NCBI GenBank assembly: GCA_964482235.1
Contig: CAYZWU010000009.1
Coordinates: 98,481 to 162,480, forward strand
DNA length: 64,000 nt
Direction: 5' to 3'
DNA from: CAYZWU01 sp964482235
Lineage (GTDB): Bacteria > Planctomycetota > B15-G4 > CAYZWU01
Under the pieces are notes generated by a model. It had not been told where the DNA came from. It ran no database searches and saw nothing but the letters and a program-made list of their open reading frames with translations. The position numbers and the translations under genes were made by a program. Below, piece after piece: positions 1-8,095 of the stretch; position 1 is the first letter of the stretch, and each line of letters begins with the position of its first letter.

Positions 1-2
1 AA

Positions 3-152
3 GTAATCCCTGCCGATGCCCGCCCCCAGAGGCAGAAGCAGCCTCCCAGGAAGGGGAAAGAGGATGTCAGGAAGCCTGAAAAGGACTCCGATAAGAAGTC
101 CGAGAGAAAACCGGACAGGCGCCGACGCCCCAGAAAACGCAGGTCGCGGTAA
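3..152 (+). CDS. C-terminal tail of a basic protein (partial)
   Basis: An open frame runs in from the left edge and ends at the TAA at 150-152, leaving 49 visible residues. They are almost all charged: Pro/Arg/Lys first, then alternating Lys/Asp/Glu, then an Arg/Lys-only end. Such disordered basic tails are common on RNA-binding proteins such as DEAD-box helicases, but nothing visible identifies the family. The tail could also be a ribosome- or DNA-associated protein. No terminator follows directly; the next gene starts about 135 bp downstream on the same strand. Confidence 0.5.
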   Translation, partial: VIPADARPQRQKQPPRKGKEDVRKPEKDSDKKSERKPDRRRRPRKRRSR

Positions 153-286
153 AGATCCCTCCCAACACAACCGATAGAGAAGGTGATGGAAAAAGGGCTC
201 CCGATCAGCCGGAAACCATTGAATCAGGCTGATTCGCGGAGCTGTCGGACCGCACGAGCGCGACGGGGATCCGGCGGCCTGGCCGG

Positions 287-694
287 ATGACTGGCAGCAT
301 GACCAATCAGGACATCGACAGCAAGTTCAGAGCGCTCGCCAGAAATGAAAGGCGGTTCAGGCCCGGAGCCTATCACTTCATTCTCGACTCGCTGGACTAT
401 GTGAGCCAATACCTGGGAAAGAACAGGAAAAGCGGCCTCTCACGCCATGTGTCCGTCGAGGAGTTCCTTGAAGGGATCAGGGAATATGCCCTGGACGAGT
501 ACGGCCCTCTGGCGCGGGTCGTCCTCGAATACCTGGGGATCTACTCCACCGAGGATATCGGCGATCTGGTCTTTCAGCTCGTGGAGCTCGGATACCTCAA
601 CAGGCAGGACACGGAGCAGAAGGAGGATTTCTCGAACGGCTTCGATTTCAAGGAAGTCTTCGAGGAGAACTTCAAGGTGGTCATTCCCTGGTGA
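287..694 (+). CDS. Minf_1886-like conserved small protein of PVC bacteria
   Basis: This is a 135-aa soluble protein without signal peptide or membrane segment. Its N-terminal half carries a pattern of the type FRPGAYHFILDSLDYV, followed by a helical middle (VEEFLEGIREYALDEYGPLA) and an acidic C-terminus. From memory this matches the uncharacterized Minf_1886 family found mainly in planctomycetes and verrucomicrobia; its function is unknown. An alternative ATG at 299 removes four residues, and neither start has a convincing Shine-Dalgarno sequence. The gene stands alone and is closed by a strong intrinsic terminator at 723-765. Confidence 0.75.
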   Translation: MTGSMTNQDIDSKFRALARNERRFRPGAYHFILDSLDYVSQYLGKNRKSGLSRHVSVEEFLEGIREYALDEYGPLARVVLEYLGIYSTEDIGDLVFQLVELGYLNRQDTEQKEDFSNGFDFKEVFEENFKVVIPW

Positions 695-722
695 CGGCCG
701 GGGTTCCCGGAAATCGAATGTT

Positions 723-765
723 AAACGCTGGCCCGGTGCTCCGAGCCAGCGTTTTTAGTTTTTGT
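723..765 (+). terminator. Rho-independent terminator
   Basis: A perfect 10-bp inverted repeat (AAACGCTGGC / GCCAGCGTTT, 723-732 and 745-754) is followed by TTAGTTTTT. It lies 28 bp after the stop at 694. The reverse strand also forms the stem, so it may partly stop transcription of the convergent gene ending at 794. Confidence 0.85.
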
Positions 766-793
766 CAGTACTCAAGAAGGGCGATGATCGGTA

Positions 794-1837
794 TCAATCG
801 TTGTCCTGGGCTTCCTTTTTCGCCCTCTTCTCCTTGTACGCCTCGCACCTGCTGAAGAACGCTTTCTGGGCATCCTCGTCATTGATCTTCTTCTGCCAGA
901 TCTTGTAGACGCTGGTGATGGCCGTCCTGTTCCACTTCAGGTTTTCCTCCATTTGCTGGGTGTCGCCCTTGACCGGCGTGTCCACATGTCCGCCCGAGAC
1001 CTCGGCGTTCCACATCTCGGCAATCCGGAAGGCCAGGGCCACTTGGTCACGCTTGAGAAGGTCGACGCCGTTGAAGGCGTTCAGGTAGATCGGCACACGA
1101 TTACGCCAGTCCGATTTCTTGAATTCCTTGAATAGCCTGCTCCTCTTGAACTTGGGCAGATCTTCCCTGACGAATCCGTCCATGTAACACTCGGTGAGAC
1201 GGTCGAAGGTCGCCTGGTCGCAGCCGATGATCGGCGGCAGCGGCTCGAGGTTGATGATGGGGTCGATGACCTCAGGCTCCTCGGGCTTGCTGGGCTCTGG
1301 AGTGGTCTCGGCAGTATCCTCCGGCTGCGTCTCCTCGGGAGTCGTCTCATCGACAGGGGTCGTCTCATCGACAGTGTTCGTCTCATCCTCGTCGGGCTGC
1401 ACGGCAGTCTTTTCCGGCTCGTCAACGACTTCGTCGTCGCCGTTGTCGCCCATGACGACGAAGAGAACGATGATCAATGCCACGGCAGCCACGCCTCCGG
1501 CGATCCAGATCCACATCTGGTTGCTCGATTCGGCTTCGTCATCATCCCGGGAGCGCCTGGAGCTTCTTTTCCGGGTTGCCGCGCCTCGTTTCCTGGCTGC
1601 TGCACCGCCTCTTCGGGCTCGGACAGCATCCTTGCCGGCCACACCGGCCTTCTTTGCCGCAGGAGCGGCGGCCGGAGCCTCTTCCGTCACTTCCTCTGGC
1701 TCAGGAGCAGGGGCTTCGAGCGGGGGGATGACGACCGTGCCTCCGCATTTCTTGCACTTTCCCTTGGTGCCGGTGAAAGTGGGGGGGATCTTGTACTTGG
1801 CGTTACACTGCGAACAAGTGCCAGTCCGTTCGGTCAT
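794..1837 (-). CDS. Zinc-ribbon protein with one TM helix and acidic linker
   Basis: This 347-aa protein begins with a CxxC...CxxC zinc ribbon (Cys8, Cys11, Cys28, Cys31) like MJ0042-type ribbons. An Ala/Pro/Glu segment and a Lys/Arg-rich stretch follow (about residues 62-100), then one TM helix (about 108-130). After this come a Glu/Thr/Asp/Pro-rich linker (to about 195) and a folded C-terminal domain of about 150 residues. The basic stretch before the helix predicts the ribbon in the cytoplasm and the C-domain outside. It follows a gene of the same architecture on the same strand by 119 bp, so they may form an operon. Function is unknown; a sensor or anchored scaffold is possible. Confidence 0.75.
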   Translation of the reverse strand: MTERTGTCSQCNAKYKIPPTFTGTKGKCKKCGGTVVIPPLEAPAPEPEEVTEEAPAAAPAAKKAGVAGKDAVRARRGGAAARKRGAATRKRSSRRSRDDDEAESSNQMWIWIAGGVAAVALIIVLFVVMGDNGDDEVVDEPEKTAVQPDEDETNTVDETTPVDETTPEETQPEDTAETTPEPSKPEEPEVIDPIINLEPLPPIIGCDQATFDRLTECYMDGFVREDLPKFKRSRLFKEFKKSDWRNRVPIYLNAFNGVDLLKRDQVALAFRIAEMWNAEVSGGHVDTPVKGDTQQMEENLKWNRTAITSVYKIWQKKINDEDAQKAFFSRCEAYKEKRAKKEAQDND

Positions 1838-1956
1838 GACTTCTCCTCTTTTTGGCGAGATCGATGAGAGCGCTGAAAGTGGCTATTGTTCTTATCTTAT
1901 GTCTCCAATGGACCGAAGCAAGGAAAAATGCTCTTCCAGGGAACAAGGTCTGCGCC

Positions 1957-3159
1957 CTACCAGTCTTCCTTGTTTTTCTTGTCCTTCGTCGGTTCCCAGT
2001 GATCCTTGTTTCGCCTCCACCAGCCGAACCAGAGGCTCACGGATTTTTCCAGGGCCGCCTCCATGGAGATGAAATCGCCGCCTGAACGGAATCCGGGAGA
2101 GAATCCGAACGACTGGTCCGTGATCTCCCTCAGGATCCCGATGCACTTGTTGGCCCGTGCCACATGGTCCATCTCCTTGAAGTCGAGGTCCACCAGCAGG
2201 TTGAGGACAACGGGGATGGCCGGCTTCCCCATGGTGATCAGCCTCTCCTTCGCCTCGCGCGAGAGCGAGCGGTCCGACGAGCAGAGGTCGTCGGCAAGGC
2301 GTTCGAACTCCCTCTTCTTCTCCTCGCTCGTGTCAGGCAGAAGATCGACCTTCTCGATCTCCGCCTCGGGATTGATCCGGCGGGAGTACTTTTCGTCCAG
2401 GGTCTTTGGCTTGTTATCCGCCACCTCGTCGAGGTCGCCGCCGTATGGCTGGCCCAAGGTCAGGCTGGCCATGAGCCAGTTCTTCCCGATCTTCACCAGG
2501 TGGAAATCCCTCTGCTGGCAGCGGCCGTTCCGGTTGTTGCGGAGCAGAACCTCCACGTGGGCCTTGCCTCCCTCGCACGACGTCTCCAGCGTCTTCTCGA
2601 CGGTGGCGCCCGAGAGGAAATTCTCGCTTTCCTCGGAGCCACCGGTGAGCTGTTCGATGTATTCCTGTTTCTTGAAGATCCGATCCGTCTCGCTGAAGTC
2701 GTTCCAGAATGTGCCGTCCGCCTCGGTCAGCGAGGCGTGATATGCCGGAAAGTTGATCATCTGCGTGAGCTTGTCGATGTTGTTGTCGATCGATGCGTTG
2801 ATGAAGTCGACGCAGAACTGCTCTCGCTCGGTGCGAATCACCTGATCCGCCTGGTCCTCGACCTGGTCCGTTTTCGGTGACGGATCCTCCCTCTGAACGG
2901 TTTTCTTCTCATCGGCCTTGGCGGAATCGTCCGACCTGTCGATGTTCGCCTCGACGATCAGGATGATGACCACGAAGATCCCCACGCCCATCCCGATGAG
3001 CGGCCAGAACATGGGATTCTTCTTCTTCGACTTCGCGGCCGACTTGCGTGCCAGGGCCCGGAAGAGATTGCCGCATTTCTTGCAGCGGATCTTCTTCTCG
3101 AGAACCTTCAGCTGGACATCGTACTCACTGCGGCAGTTGGGACAGACAATGACGGGCAT
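1957..3159 (-). CDS. MJ0042-type zinc-ribbon membrane protein
   Basis: This 400-aa protein starts with a textbook zinc ribbon (Cys6, Cys9, Cys26, Cys29). A Lys-rich stretch and one TM helix (about residues 50-70) follow, then a charged linker. The exterior part contains an NTF2/SnoaL-like stretch (about 110-235, where QFCVDFINASIDNNIDKL opens it) and a helical C-terminal region. It shares the ribbon-TM-exterior plan with the gene 119 bp downstream, although the exterior domains differ. The family is known as an N-terminal ribbon on many planctomycete and deltaproteobacterial proteins; the role is unknown. Confidence 0.75.
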   Translation of the reverse strand: MPVIVCPNCRSEYDVQLKVLEKKIRCKKCGNLFRALARKSAAKSKKKNPMFWPLIGMGVGIFVVIILIVEANIDRSDDSAKADEKKTVQREDPSPKTDQVEDQADQVIRTEREQFCVDFINASIDNNIDKLTQMINFPAYHASLTEADGTFWNDFSETDRIFKKQEYIEQLTGGSEESENFLSGATVEKTLETSCEGGKAHVEVLLRNNRNGRCQQRDFHLVKIGKNWLMASLTLGQPYGGDLDEVADNKPKTLDEKYSRRINPEAEIEKVDLLPDTSEEKKREFERLADDLCSSDRSLSREAKERLITMGKPAIPVVLNLLVDLDFKEMDHVARANKCIGILREITDQSFGFSPGFRSGGDFISMEAALEKSVSLWFGWWRRNKDHWEPTKDKKNKEDW

Positions 3160-3258
3160 AGCGCAATTCCCGGGATGAGAGGACCACGGCCAGGAGAAAG
3201 GTGCCGGACTCCTGGAAATACAATTTCCTCAGGCAGAAGCAGCCTGAGGGTGCGTGCC

Positions 3259-3287
3259 ATCTAAATATAATGGAGCATTTCTGTCAA
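3259..3287 (-). promoter_or_regulatory. Possible promoter for the zinc-ribbon genes
   Basis: The minus strand has an exact TTGACA at 3287-3282, about 123 bp before the start at 3159. The -10 is unclear: TTAGAT lies at 17 bp spacing and TATATT at 13. Only the -35 match is strong, so this is tentative. Confidence 0.3.
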
Positions 3288-3332
3288 GGGAGGGGGAGCG
3301 GGCTTGCAGGATCGCTGCCCGGGCCGTTCCGC

Positions 3333-3362
3333 TCGACGCTCCATGCCGCGGTGAGGTATAAT
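3333..3362 (+). promoter_or_regulatory. Probable sigma70-type promoter of uvrB
   Basis: An exact TATAAT at 3357-3362 lies 39 bp before the uvrB ATG, with TCGACG (4 of 6 to TTGACA) 18 bp upstream. No LexA-type operator is obvious around it. Confidence 0.5.
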
Positions 3363-3401
3363 CCTCATTTTGCGGCTTAGGTCCCGCACCCTGGAGAAGA
3401 G

Positions 3402-5402
3402 ATGCCAAAAGCCTCCTTCAAGCTTGTGAGCGAGTTCAAGCCTGCCGGCGATCAGCCCGATGCCGTCGACGTGCTGGCAGAGAGAGCGAAGAAGGGCGTG
3501 AAGGAACAGGTCCTCCTGGGGGTCACCGGATCGGGGAAGACGTTCACCATGGCCAACGTGATCCAGAAGGTCGGCCGCCCGACGCTGATCATGGCCCATA
3601 ACAAGACGCTGGCCGCCCAGCTCTACGGCGAGTTCAAGGAGCTCTTTCCCGAGAACGCGGTCGAATACTTCGTATCCTACTATGACTACTATCAGCCCGA
3701 GGCCTACATCCCGCGGACCGACACGTTCATCGAGAAGGACGCCTCGATCAACGAGCGGATCGACAAGATGCGCAACTCGGCGACCCGCTCCCTTCTGACG
3801 CGGGACGATGTGATCATCGTCGCGTCGGTCTCGTGCATCTACGGCCTCGGCTCGCCCGATGCGTACGATGAGATGGCCGTTCCGGTGGAAAGGGGGCAGT
3901 GCCTCGATCGCGACGGCCTGCTTCGCGACCTCACGATGATCCAGTACCAGCGCAACAACATCGAGCTGAAGCGGGGATCGTTCCGCGCCCGCGGCGACGT
4001 GGTGGAGATCTTTCCCGCCTACGAGGACAACCGGCTCGTCCGGATCGAGTTCTTCGACGACGAGGTGGAGAGCATCGTGGAGGTGGCTTCACTGACCGGA
4101 GAGGTGCTGGAAGAGAAGGACTCCGCCACGATCTTTCCCGGCAGCCATTACATCACACCAGCCGAGCGTCTCAAGCGCGCCGTGGACCTCATACGCGGTG
4201 AGCTCCAGGATCGGCTCGAGTTCTTCAAGTCGAAGGCCAAGCTCCTCGAGGGCCAGCGCCTCGAAAAGCGTACCCTCTTCGACCTGGAAACGCTGGAGGA
4301 GAACGGATTCTGCCCCGGGATCGAGAACTACTCTCGCCACCTGGACGGCAGGGACGAGGGCGAACCGCCGGCCACGCTGATCAACTACTTTCCAGGCGAC
4401 TTCCTCCTCTTCATCGACGAGAGCCATCAGTCCGTTCCGCAGATCGGTGCGATGTACCGCGGGGACAGGTCGCGCAAGAAGGCGCTGGTGGAGCACGGCT
4501 TCCGCCTGCTCTCCGCCCTGGACAACAGGCCTCTTCGATTCCAGGAGTTCGAGAAGCTCCTGCACCAGGTGATCTACGTTTCGGCCACGCCCGGTCCGTA
4601 CGAGATGGACCGCTGCACCGGCAATGTCGTGGAGCAGATCATCCGGCCCACGGGCCTGATCGATCCGGCGGTGGAGGTGCGGCCGGCCGAGGGACAGGTG
4701 GACGACCTCATGTCCGAGATCCGGGAGCGCGCCGGCAAGGGGGAAAGGGTGCTGGTCACCACCTTGACGAAGAGGATGTCCGAGGAGCTCACCGATTACT
4801 ATCTGGCGGCGGGGATGAAGGTCAAGTACCTCCACTCCGACATCAACACGATCAAGCGCACCGAGATCATCCGTGAGCTCAGGACGGGACTCTACGATAC
4901 CCTGATCGGCATCAACCTTCTCCGCGAGGGCCTCGACATCCCCGAGGTCTCGCTCGTTGCCGTGCTCGACGCGGACAGGGAGGGCTTTCTTCGTTCCACC
5001 ACATCGCTGATCCAGACCTTCGGCCGGGCGGCGCGCAACGTGAACGGCCGCGTGATCCTCTACGCCGCCGAGGTGACGGGCTCGATGCGAGCCGCCATGG
5101 AGGAGACCGACCGGCGCCGCGCGATCCAGGCGGAGTACAACGAGCGGATGGGGATCACTCCGGAGAGCGTTCGCAAGAACATCGGGGAGATCCTCGATTC
5201 GGTCTTCGAGGCCGACTACGTGACGCTTCCGGAGGCGAAGGAGGCGATCCCCGAGGGGGCGGACGCGGCATGGATCGGAAAGGCGATCGCCAAGACCCGC
5301 GGGGAGATGCTGAAGGCGGCCCGTGATCTCGAATTCGAGAAGGCCGCCTCCCTGAGAGACAAGATGATCGAACTCCAGGAGCTGGAGTTGAGGTTTCTGT
5401 AA
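3402..5402 (+). CDS. uvrB: UvrABC excinuclease subunit B
   Basis: UvrB is the helicase-like damage-verification subunit of bacterial nucleotide excision repair; it is loaded by UvrA and recruits UvrC. The 666-aa length is normal. Visible landmarks are Walker A GVTGSGKT (residues 40-47), the beta-hairpin region (VSYYDYYQPEAYIP), the Walker B-like FIDESHQSVPQIG, helicase motifs V and VI in the second RecA-like domain (TFGRAARNVNGR) and a C-terminal UVR motif (LEFEKAASLRDKMIELQ) that binds UvrC. GGAG is placed six bases before the ATG. Its stop codon lies inside the first unit of a 25-bp tandem repeat, and uvrC starts 87 bp later. Confidence 0.98.
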   Translation: MPKASFKLVSEFKPAGDQPDAVDVLAERAKKGVKEQVLLGVTGSGKTFTMANVIQKVGRPTLIMAHNKTLAAQLYGEFKELFPENAVEYFVSYYDYYQPEAYIPRTDTFIEKDASINERIDKMRNSATRSLLTRDDVIIVASVSCIYGLGSPDAYDEMAVPVERGQCLDRDGLLRDLTMIQYQRNNIELKRGSFRARGDVVEIFPAYEDNRLVRIEFFDDEVESIVEVASLTGEVLEEKDSATIFPGSHYITPAERLKRAVDLIRGELQDRLEFFKSKAKLLEGQRLEKRTLFDLETLEENGFCPGIENYSRHLDGRDEGEPPATLINYFPGDFLLFIDESHQSVPQIGAMYRGDRSRKKALVEHGFRLLSALDNRPLRFQEFEKLLHQVIYVSATPGPYEMDRCTGNVVEQIIRPTGLIDPAVEVRPAEGQVDDLMSEIRERAGKGERVLVTTLTKRMSEELTDYYLAAGMKVKYLHSDINTIKRTEIIRELRTGLYDTLIGINLLREGLDIPEVSLVAVLDADREGFLRSTTSLIQTFGRAARNVNGRVILYAAEVTGSMRAAMEETDRRRAIQAEYNERMGITPESVRKNIGEILDSVFEADYVTLPEAKEAIPEGADAAWIGKAIAKTRGEMLKAARDLEFEKAASLRDKMIELQELELRFL

Positions 5403-5445
5403 TCTCGCTAGATGATTACTTCTGTAATCTCGCTAGATGATTACT
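5396..5445 (+). repeat. Two perfect 25-bp tandem palindromic repeats at the uvrB 3' end
   Basis: Positions 5396-5420 and 5421-5445 are identical 25-bp units. Each contains GTAATC-N9-GATTAC (6-bp stem, 9-nt spacer TCGCTAGAT). The uvrB stop codon is part of unit 1, and the array fills over half of the uvrB-uvrC gap. Diverged copies of the same unit occur at 7554-7620 at the end of fabZ. Confidence 0.9.
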
Positions 5446-5489
5446 CCGGTAGCGGACGCGAGGGAGAGGCGGTTGCGCGGAGGCAGGAG

Positions 5490-7331
5490 ATGAATCCCAC
5501 GCTGCGGAGAAAGCTCGATCACATCCCCCTGTCTCCCGGCGTCTACCTGATGAAGGACGGTGACGGCGAGGTGATCTACATCGGCAAGGCCGTGTCTCTG
5601 AGGAACCGCGTGCTCTCCTACTTCAGGGATTCCATATCCGACACACGGCCGGCGGCGCGCCACATCGGGACCAAGGCGGAGGACCTCGACCTCATCGTCA
5701 CGCGCAACGAGACCGAGGCGTTTCTCCTGGAAAACAACCTGATCAAGAAGTTCAAGCCCTGCTACAACATCCGCCTTCGCGACGACAAGTCCTTCCTCAG
5801 CATCAAGGTGGACTTGAGCCACCCCTTCCCGGCCGCGGTCCCGGTGCGCAAGCCGCGGCGGGACAAGTCCCTCTATTTCGGGCCGTACACGTCAGCGGGC
5901 GCCATGCGCTCGATCCTTCGTTTCCTTCGCACCGTCTTTCCCCTGCGGATCTGCTCGGACAGGGAGTTCAGGAGCCGGTCGCGGCCCTGCATCCAGCACC
6001 AGATCCATCGCTGCAGCGCGCCGTGTTGCGGCCTGATCACGGAGCAAGCCTACCGGAAGGACCTCGACGCGGCTCTCCAGATTCTGAAAGGCAAGGTGGA
6101 CGATCTCAAGGAGAAGCTTCGCCAGGAGATGCAGAAGGCGGCCGATGAGATGCGGTACGAGGATGCCGCCCGCGTGAGGGAAAGGATCAAGCATCTCGAT
6201 ACCTTCACCAGGACGCAGAAGGTGGAGCTCCTGCGGTTTCGTGACGCCGACGTGATCGGCTTCCACAAGGAAGGGCGGTTCTTCGAGGTGGCGGTGCTCT
6301 TCTTCCGCGACGGCAAGCTCGTGGCGTCGAGCCCCTTCTCCTTCGAGCTGGCCTTCGAGCCCGAGGAGATGATCTCCCAGTTCGTGCTCCGCTTCTACGG
6401 CGACAGGCGCCACATCCCTTCCGAGATCTTTCTGCCTGTTGCCCTGCCGGACATGGACTCCATGGAACAATATCTGAGGGACCGCCGGAAGGGAGGGGTG
6501 CGGCTCAAGGTGCCCAGGCGCGGCAACGCCCTGAAACTCGTGCAGATGGCGGAAGAGAACGCGCGCCTCGCCCTGCGTGCCTCGAGGGGGATCCGGGAGG
6601 TGGCTGCCTCTGTTGCCGAGGCGCTCCGCGTCACCCTGAAGATGACGAAGGCCCCGCTGCGCATCGAGGGCGTGGATATCTCGAACACCTCGGGCAACCA
6701 GGCCGTGGGCTCTCTCGTCCATTTCCGAGACGGCGAACCGCTGAAGAGTCGTTACAGGCGCTTCCGGGTGAAGAGCGTGGAAGGGGCGGACGATTACGCC
6801 ATGATCCGCGAGGTGCTGATCCGCCGGTTCAAGAGGGGCCGGGCCGAGCGGAATCTACCCGACCTCCTTCTCGTCGACGGCGGACCGGGGCAGGTGGCCC
6901 AGGCTGTTCGCGCCGCCGAGGAGGCGGGCGCTGCATCCTGTGCGGTTGTCGGGATGGCCAAGGGAGAGACGCGGGCGCGAGCGGTGAAAAGCGAAAAGGG
7001 CAAAACGGACAAGCTCTATCTGCCCGGATCGAGGATGCCGGTGGACATCGATCCCGACTCGGATGCCTTCAAGCTCCTGCAGCGCGTCCGCGACGAGGCA
7101 CACCGCTTCGCGCTGGCCTATCACCGGCTTCTGCGGGGGAAGGCCACCTTCTCATCGCCCCTCCATGCCCTGGAGGGACTTGGCAAGGAGCGGCGGCGGC
7201 GGGTCCTGGAGCGATTCGGCGGTTTGCGCGGGCTGAAAGCAGCCTCGCTGGAAGAGATCATGTCCGTCAAGGGGATAGGTCCGCAGCTGGCCAGGCGGAT
7301 TCTCGATGCGGTGCGGGGTGAGCGCCGTTGA
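5490..7331 (+). CDS. uvrC: UvrABC excinuclease subunit C
   Basis: UvrC makes the dual incisions in nucleotide excision repair. The 613-aa protein shows the N-terminal GIY-YIG nuclease (SPGVYLMKDGDGEVIYIGKA near residue 12), a central UVR motif (about residue 205), the RNase H-like 3'-domain (IEGVDISNTSGNQAVGSLV and LLLVDGGPGQV) and a C-terminal helix-hairpin-helix pair. The ATG at 5490 was chosen because the family begins a few residues before SPGVYLM and because GGAGG lies at 5479-5483. The frame is open upstream to 5412, but that stretch is repeat sequence. A terminator follows immediately. Confidence 0.97.
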   Translation: MNPTLRRKLDHIPLSPGVYLMKDGDGEVIYIGKAVSLRNRVLSYFRDSISDTRPAARHIGTKAEDLDLIVTRNETEAFLLENNLIKKFKPCYNIRLRDDKSFLSIKVDLSHPFPAAVPVRKPRRDKSLYFGPYTSAGAMRSILRFLRTVFPLRICSDREFRSRSRPCIQHQIHRCSAPCCGLITEQAYRKDLDAALQILKGKVDDLKEKLRQEMQKAADEMRYEDAARVRERIKHLDTFTRTQKVELLRFRDADVIGFHKEGRFFEVAVLFFRDGKLVASSPFSFELAFEPEEMISQFVLRFYGDRRHIPSEIFLPVALPDMDSMEQYLRDRRKGGVRLKVPRRGNALKLVQMAEENARLALRASRGIREVAASVAEALRVTLKMTKAPLRIEGVDISNTSGNQAVGSLVHFRDGEPLKSRYRRFRVKSVEGADDYAMIREVLIRRFKRGRAERNLPDLLLVDGGPGQVAQAVRAAEEAGAASCAVVGMAKGETRARAVKSEKGKTDKLYLPGSRMPVDIDPDSDAFKLLQRVRDEAHRFALAYHRLLRGKATFSSPLHALEGLGKERRRRVLERFGGLRGLKAASLEEIMSVKGIGPQLARRILDAVRGERR

Positions 7332-7367
7332 CCGTCCTCGGGCGAGGATGGAATTTTTTTTATTTTT
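7332..7367 (+). terminator. Rho-independent terminator of uvrC
   Basis: An 8-bp stem with one G-U pair (CCGTCCTC / GAGGATGG, loop GGGC, 7332-7351) begins right after the uvrC stop. It is followed by AA and a long T tract interrupted by one A (7354-7367). Confidence 0.85.
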
Positions 7368-7490
7368 CCTGAACGATCCGCGCCTGATTTCCGCTTTTCC
7401 TAATAGCAATGATGTCTCGGAACCTCCGTTCCCCGGAAGCGGAGAAGTATAGACTTTGGGAGCTGGTGAGTCCTGGGTTTTTCTTCATGA

Positions 7491-7523
7491 AGAAGGGAGA
7501 GGGCCAAAAACCCTCTCCCTTCT
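7491..7523. terminator. Perfect 13-bp hairpin between convergent uvrC and fabZ
   Basis: AGAAGGGAGAGGG (7491-7503) and its exact complement (7511-7523) flank a 7-nt loop CCAAAAA. No T tract follows on either strand. It may act as a bidirectional transcription barrier or protect the 3' end of the fabZ transcript. Confidence 0.6.
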
Positions 7524-7541
7524 GCTTATTACGGCAATTAT

Positions 7542-7620
7542 CCAGTGATCGCCTCTGTAATCTCGCTAGGTGATCACCCCGGTGATCTCGTTAGATGATC
7601 ACCCCGGTGATCTCGCCCTG
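7542..7620 (-). repeat. Diverged 25-bp palindromic repeat array at the fabZ 3' end
   Basis: Units at 7554-7578 and 7579-7603 plus part-units at each side are copies of the repeat behind uvrB. In the unit 7579-7603 the stem is GGTGATC / GATCACC, where the uvrB copies have GTAATC / GATTAC: both stem halves have changed together. The unit at 7554 has mixed arms. The fabZ stop codon and last codons lie in the array. Confidence 0.8.
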
Positions 7621-8070
7621 GAATACGAGGTCGTTTCCCACCAGGCCCTGAGCCTTGATCGAAAAGGTCCTCGAGCGAAGCTTGTACAGCTCGGAGACCA
7701 TGTAGAGATCGTCGCCGGGAACGACCTGCTTGCGAAACTTCACGTTGTCCGTTCCGGCGAATCCGAAAAAGCGATCCCGCACCTCCTCCTTGACCATCTT
7801 GATATGAATCGTGGCCATCTGCGCTGCCGTTTCGATCATGAGCACTCCCGGCAGAACGGGCCGCCCGGGAATGTGTCCGCGAACCCAGAACTCGTCATCC
7901 CTGACCTTTTTCAATCCCACGGCAAATTGCGCTTCGCGATTGAAATCCATCACGGCATCGATATGGAGCATCTCGAACCGCTGCTGCAGGTATGTTTTCA
8001 CCTGCTCCTGGTCGAGCAGGATCTTTTCTTTCTCGATCTGTTCCGGCTGCAGAATCAACTTCACAGGCAT
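7591..8070 (-). CDS. fabZ: 3-hydroxyacyl-ACP dehydratase, FabZ type
   Basis: This hot-dog fold enzyme dehydrates 3-hydroxyacyl-ACP in type II fatty acid synthesis. The 159-aa protein carries the FabZ signature RGHIPGRPVLPGVLMIETAA at about residues 64-83, including the catalytic His of GHIPG and the Glu of MIETAAQ. Length is normal for FabZ. AAAGGGA precedes the ATG. It lies 25 bp behind an anchored protein on the same strand and not in a lipid A operon, so fatty acid rather than LPS clustering cannot be inferred. Its last codons are embedded in the 25-bp repeat array. Confidence 0.9.
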   Translation of the reverse strand: MPVKLILQPEQIEKEKILLDQEQVKTYLQQRFEMLHIDAVMDFNREAQFAVGLKKVRDDEFWVRGHIPGRPVLPGVLMIETAAQMATIHIKMVKEEVRDRFFGFAGTDNVKFRKQVVPGDDLYMVSELYKLRSRTFSIKAQGLVGNDLVFQGEITGVII

Positions 8071-8095
8071 GGGAATCCCTTTCTCTGATGGGGGG

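Noticed and set aside
5412..5489. An upstream extension of uvrC starting inside the tandem repeat
   Set aside because: It encodes repeat sequence, lies before the family N-terminus and is better explained as non-coding.
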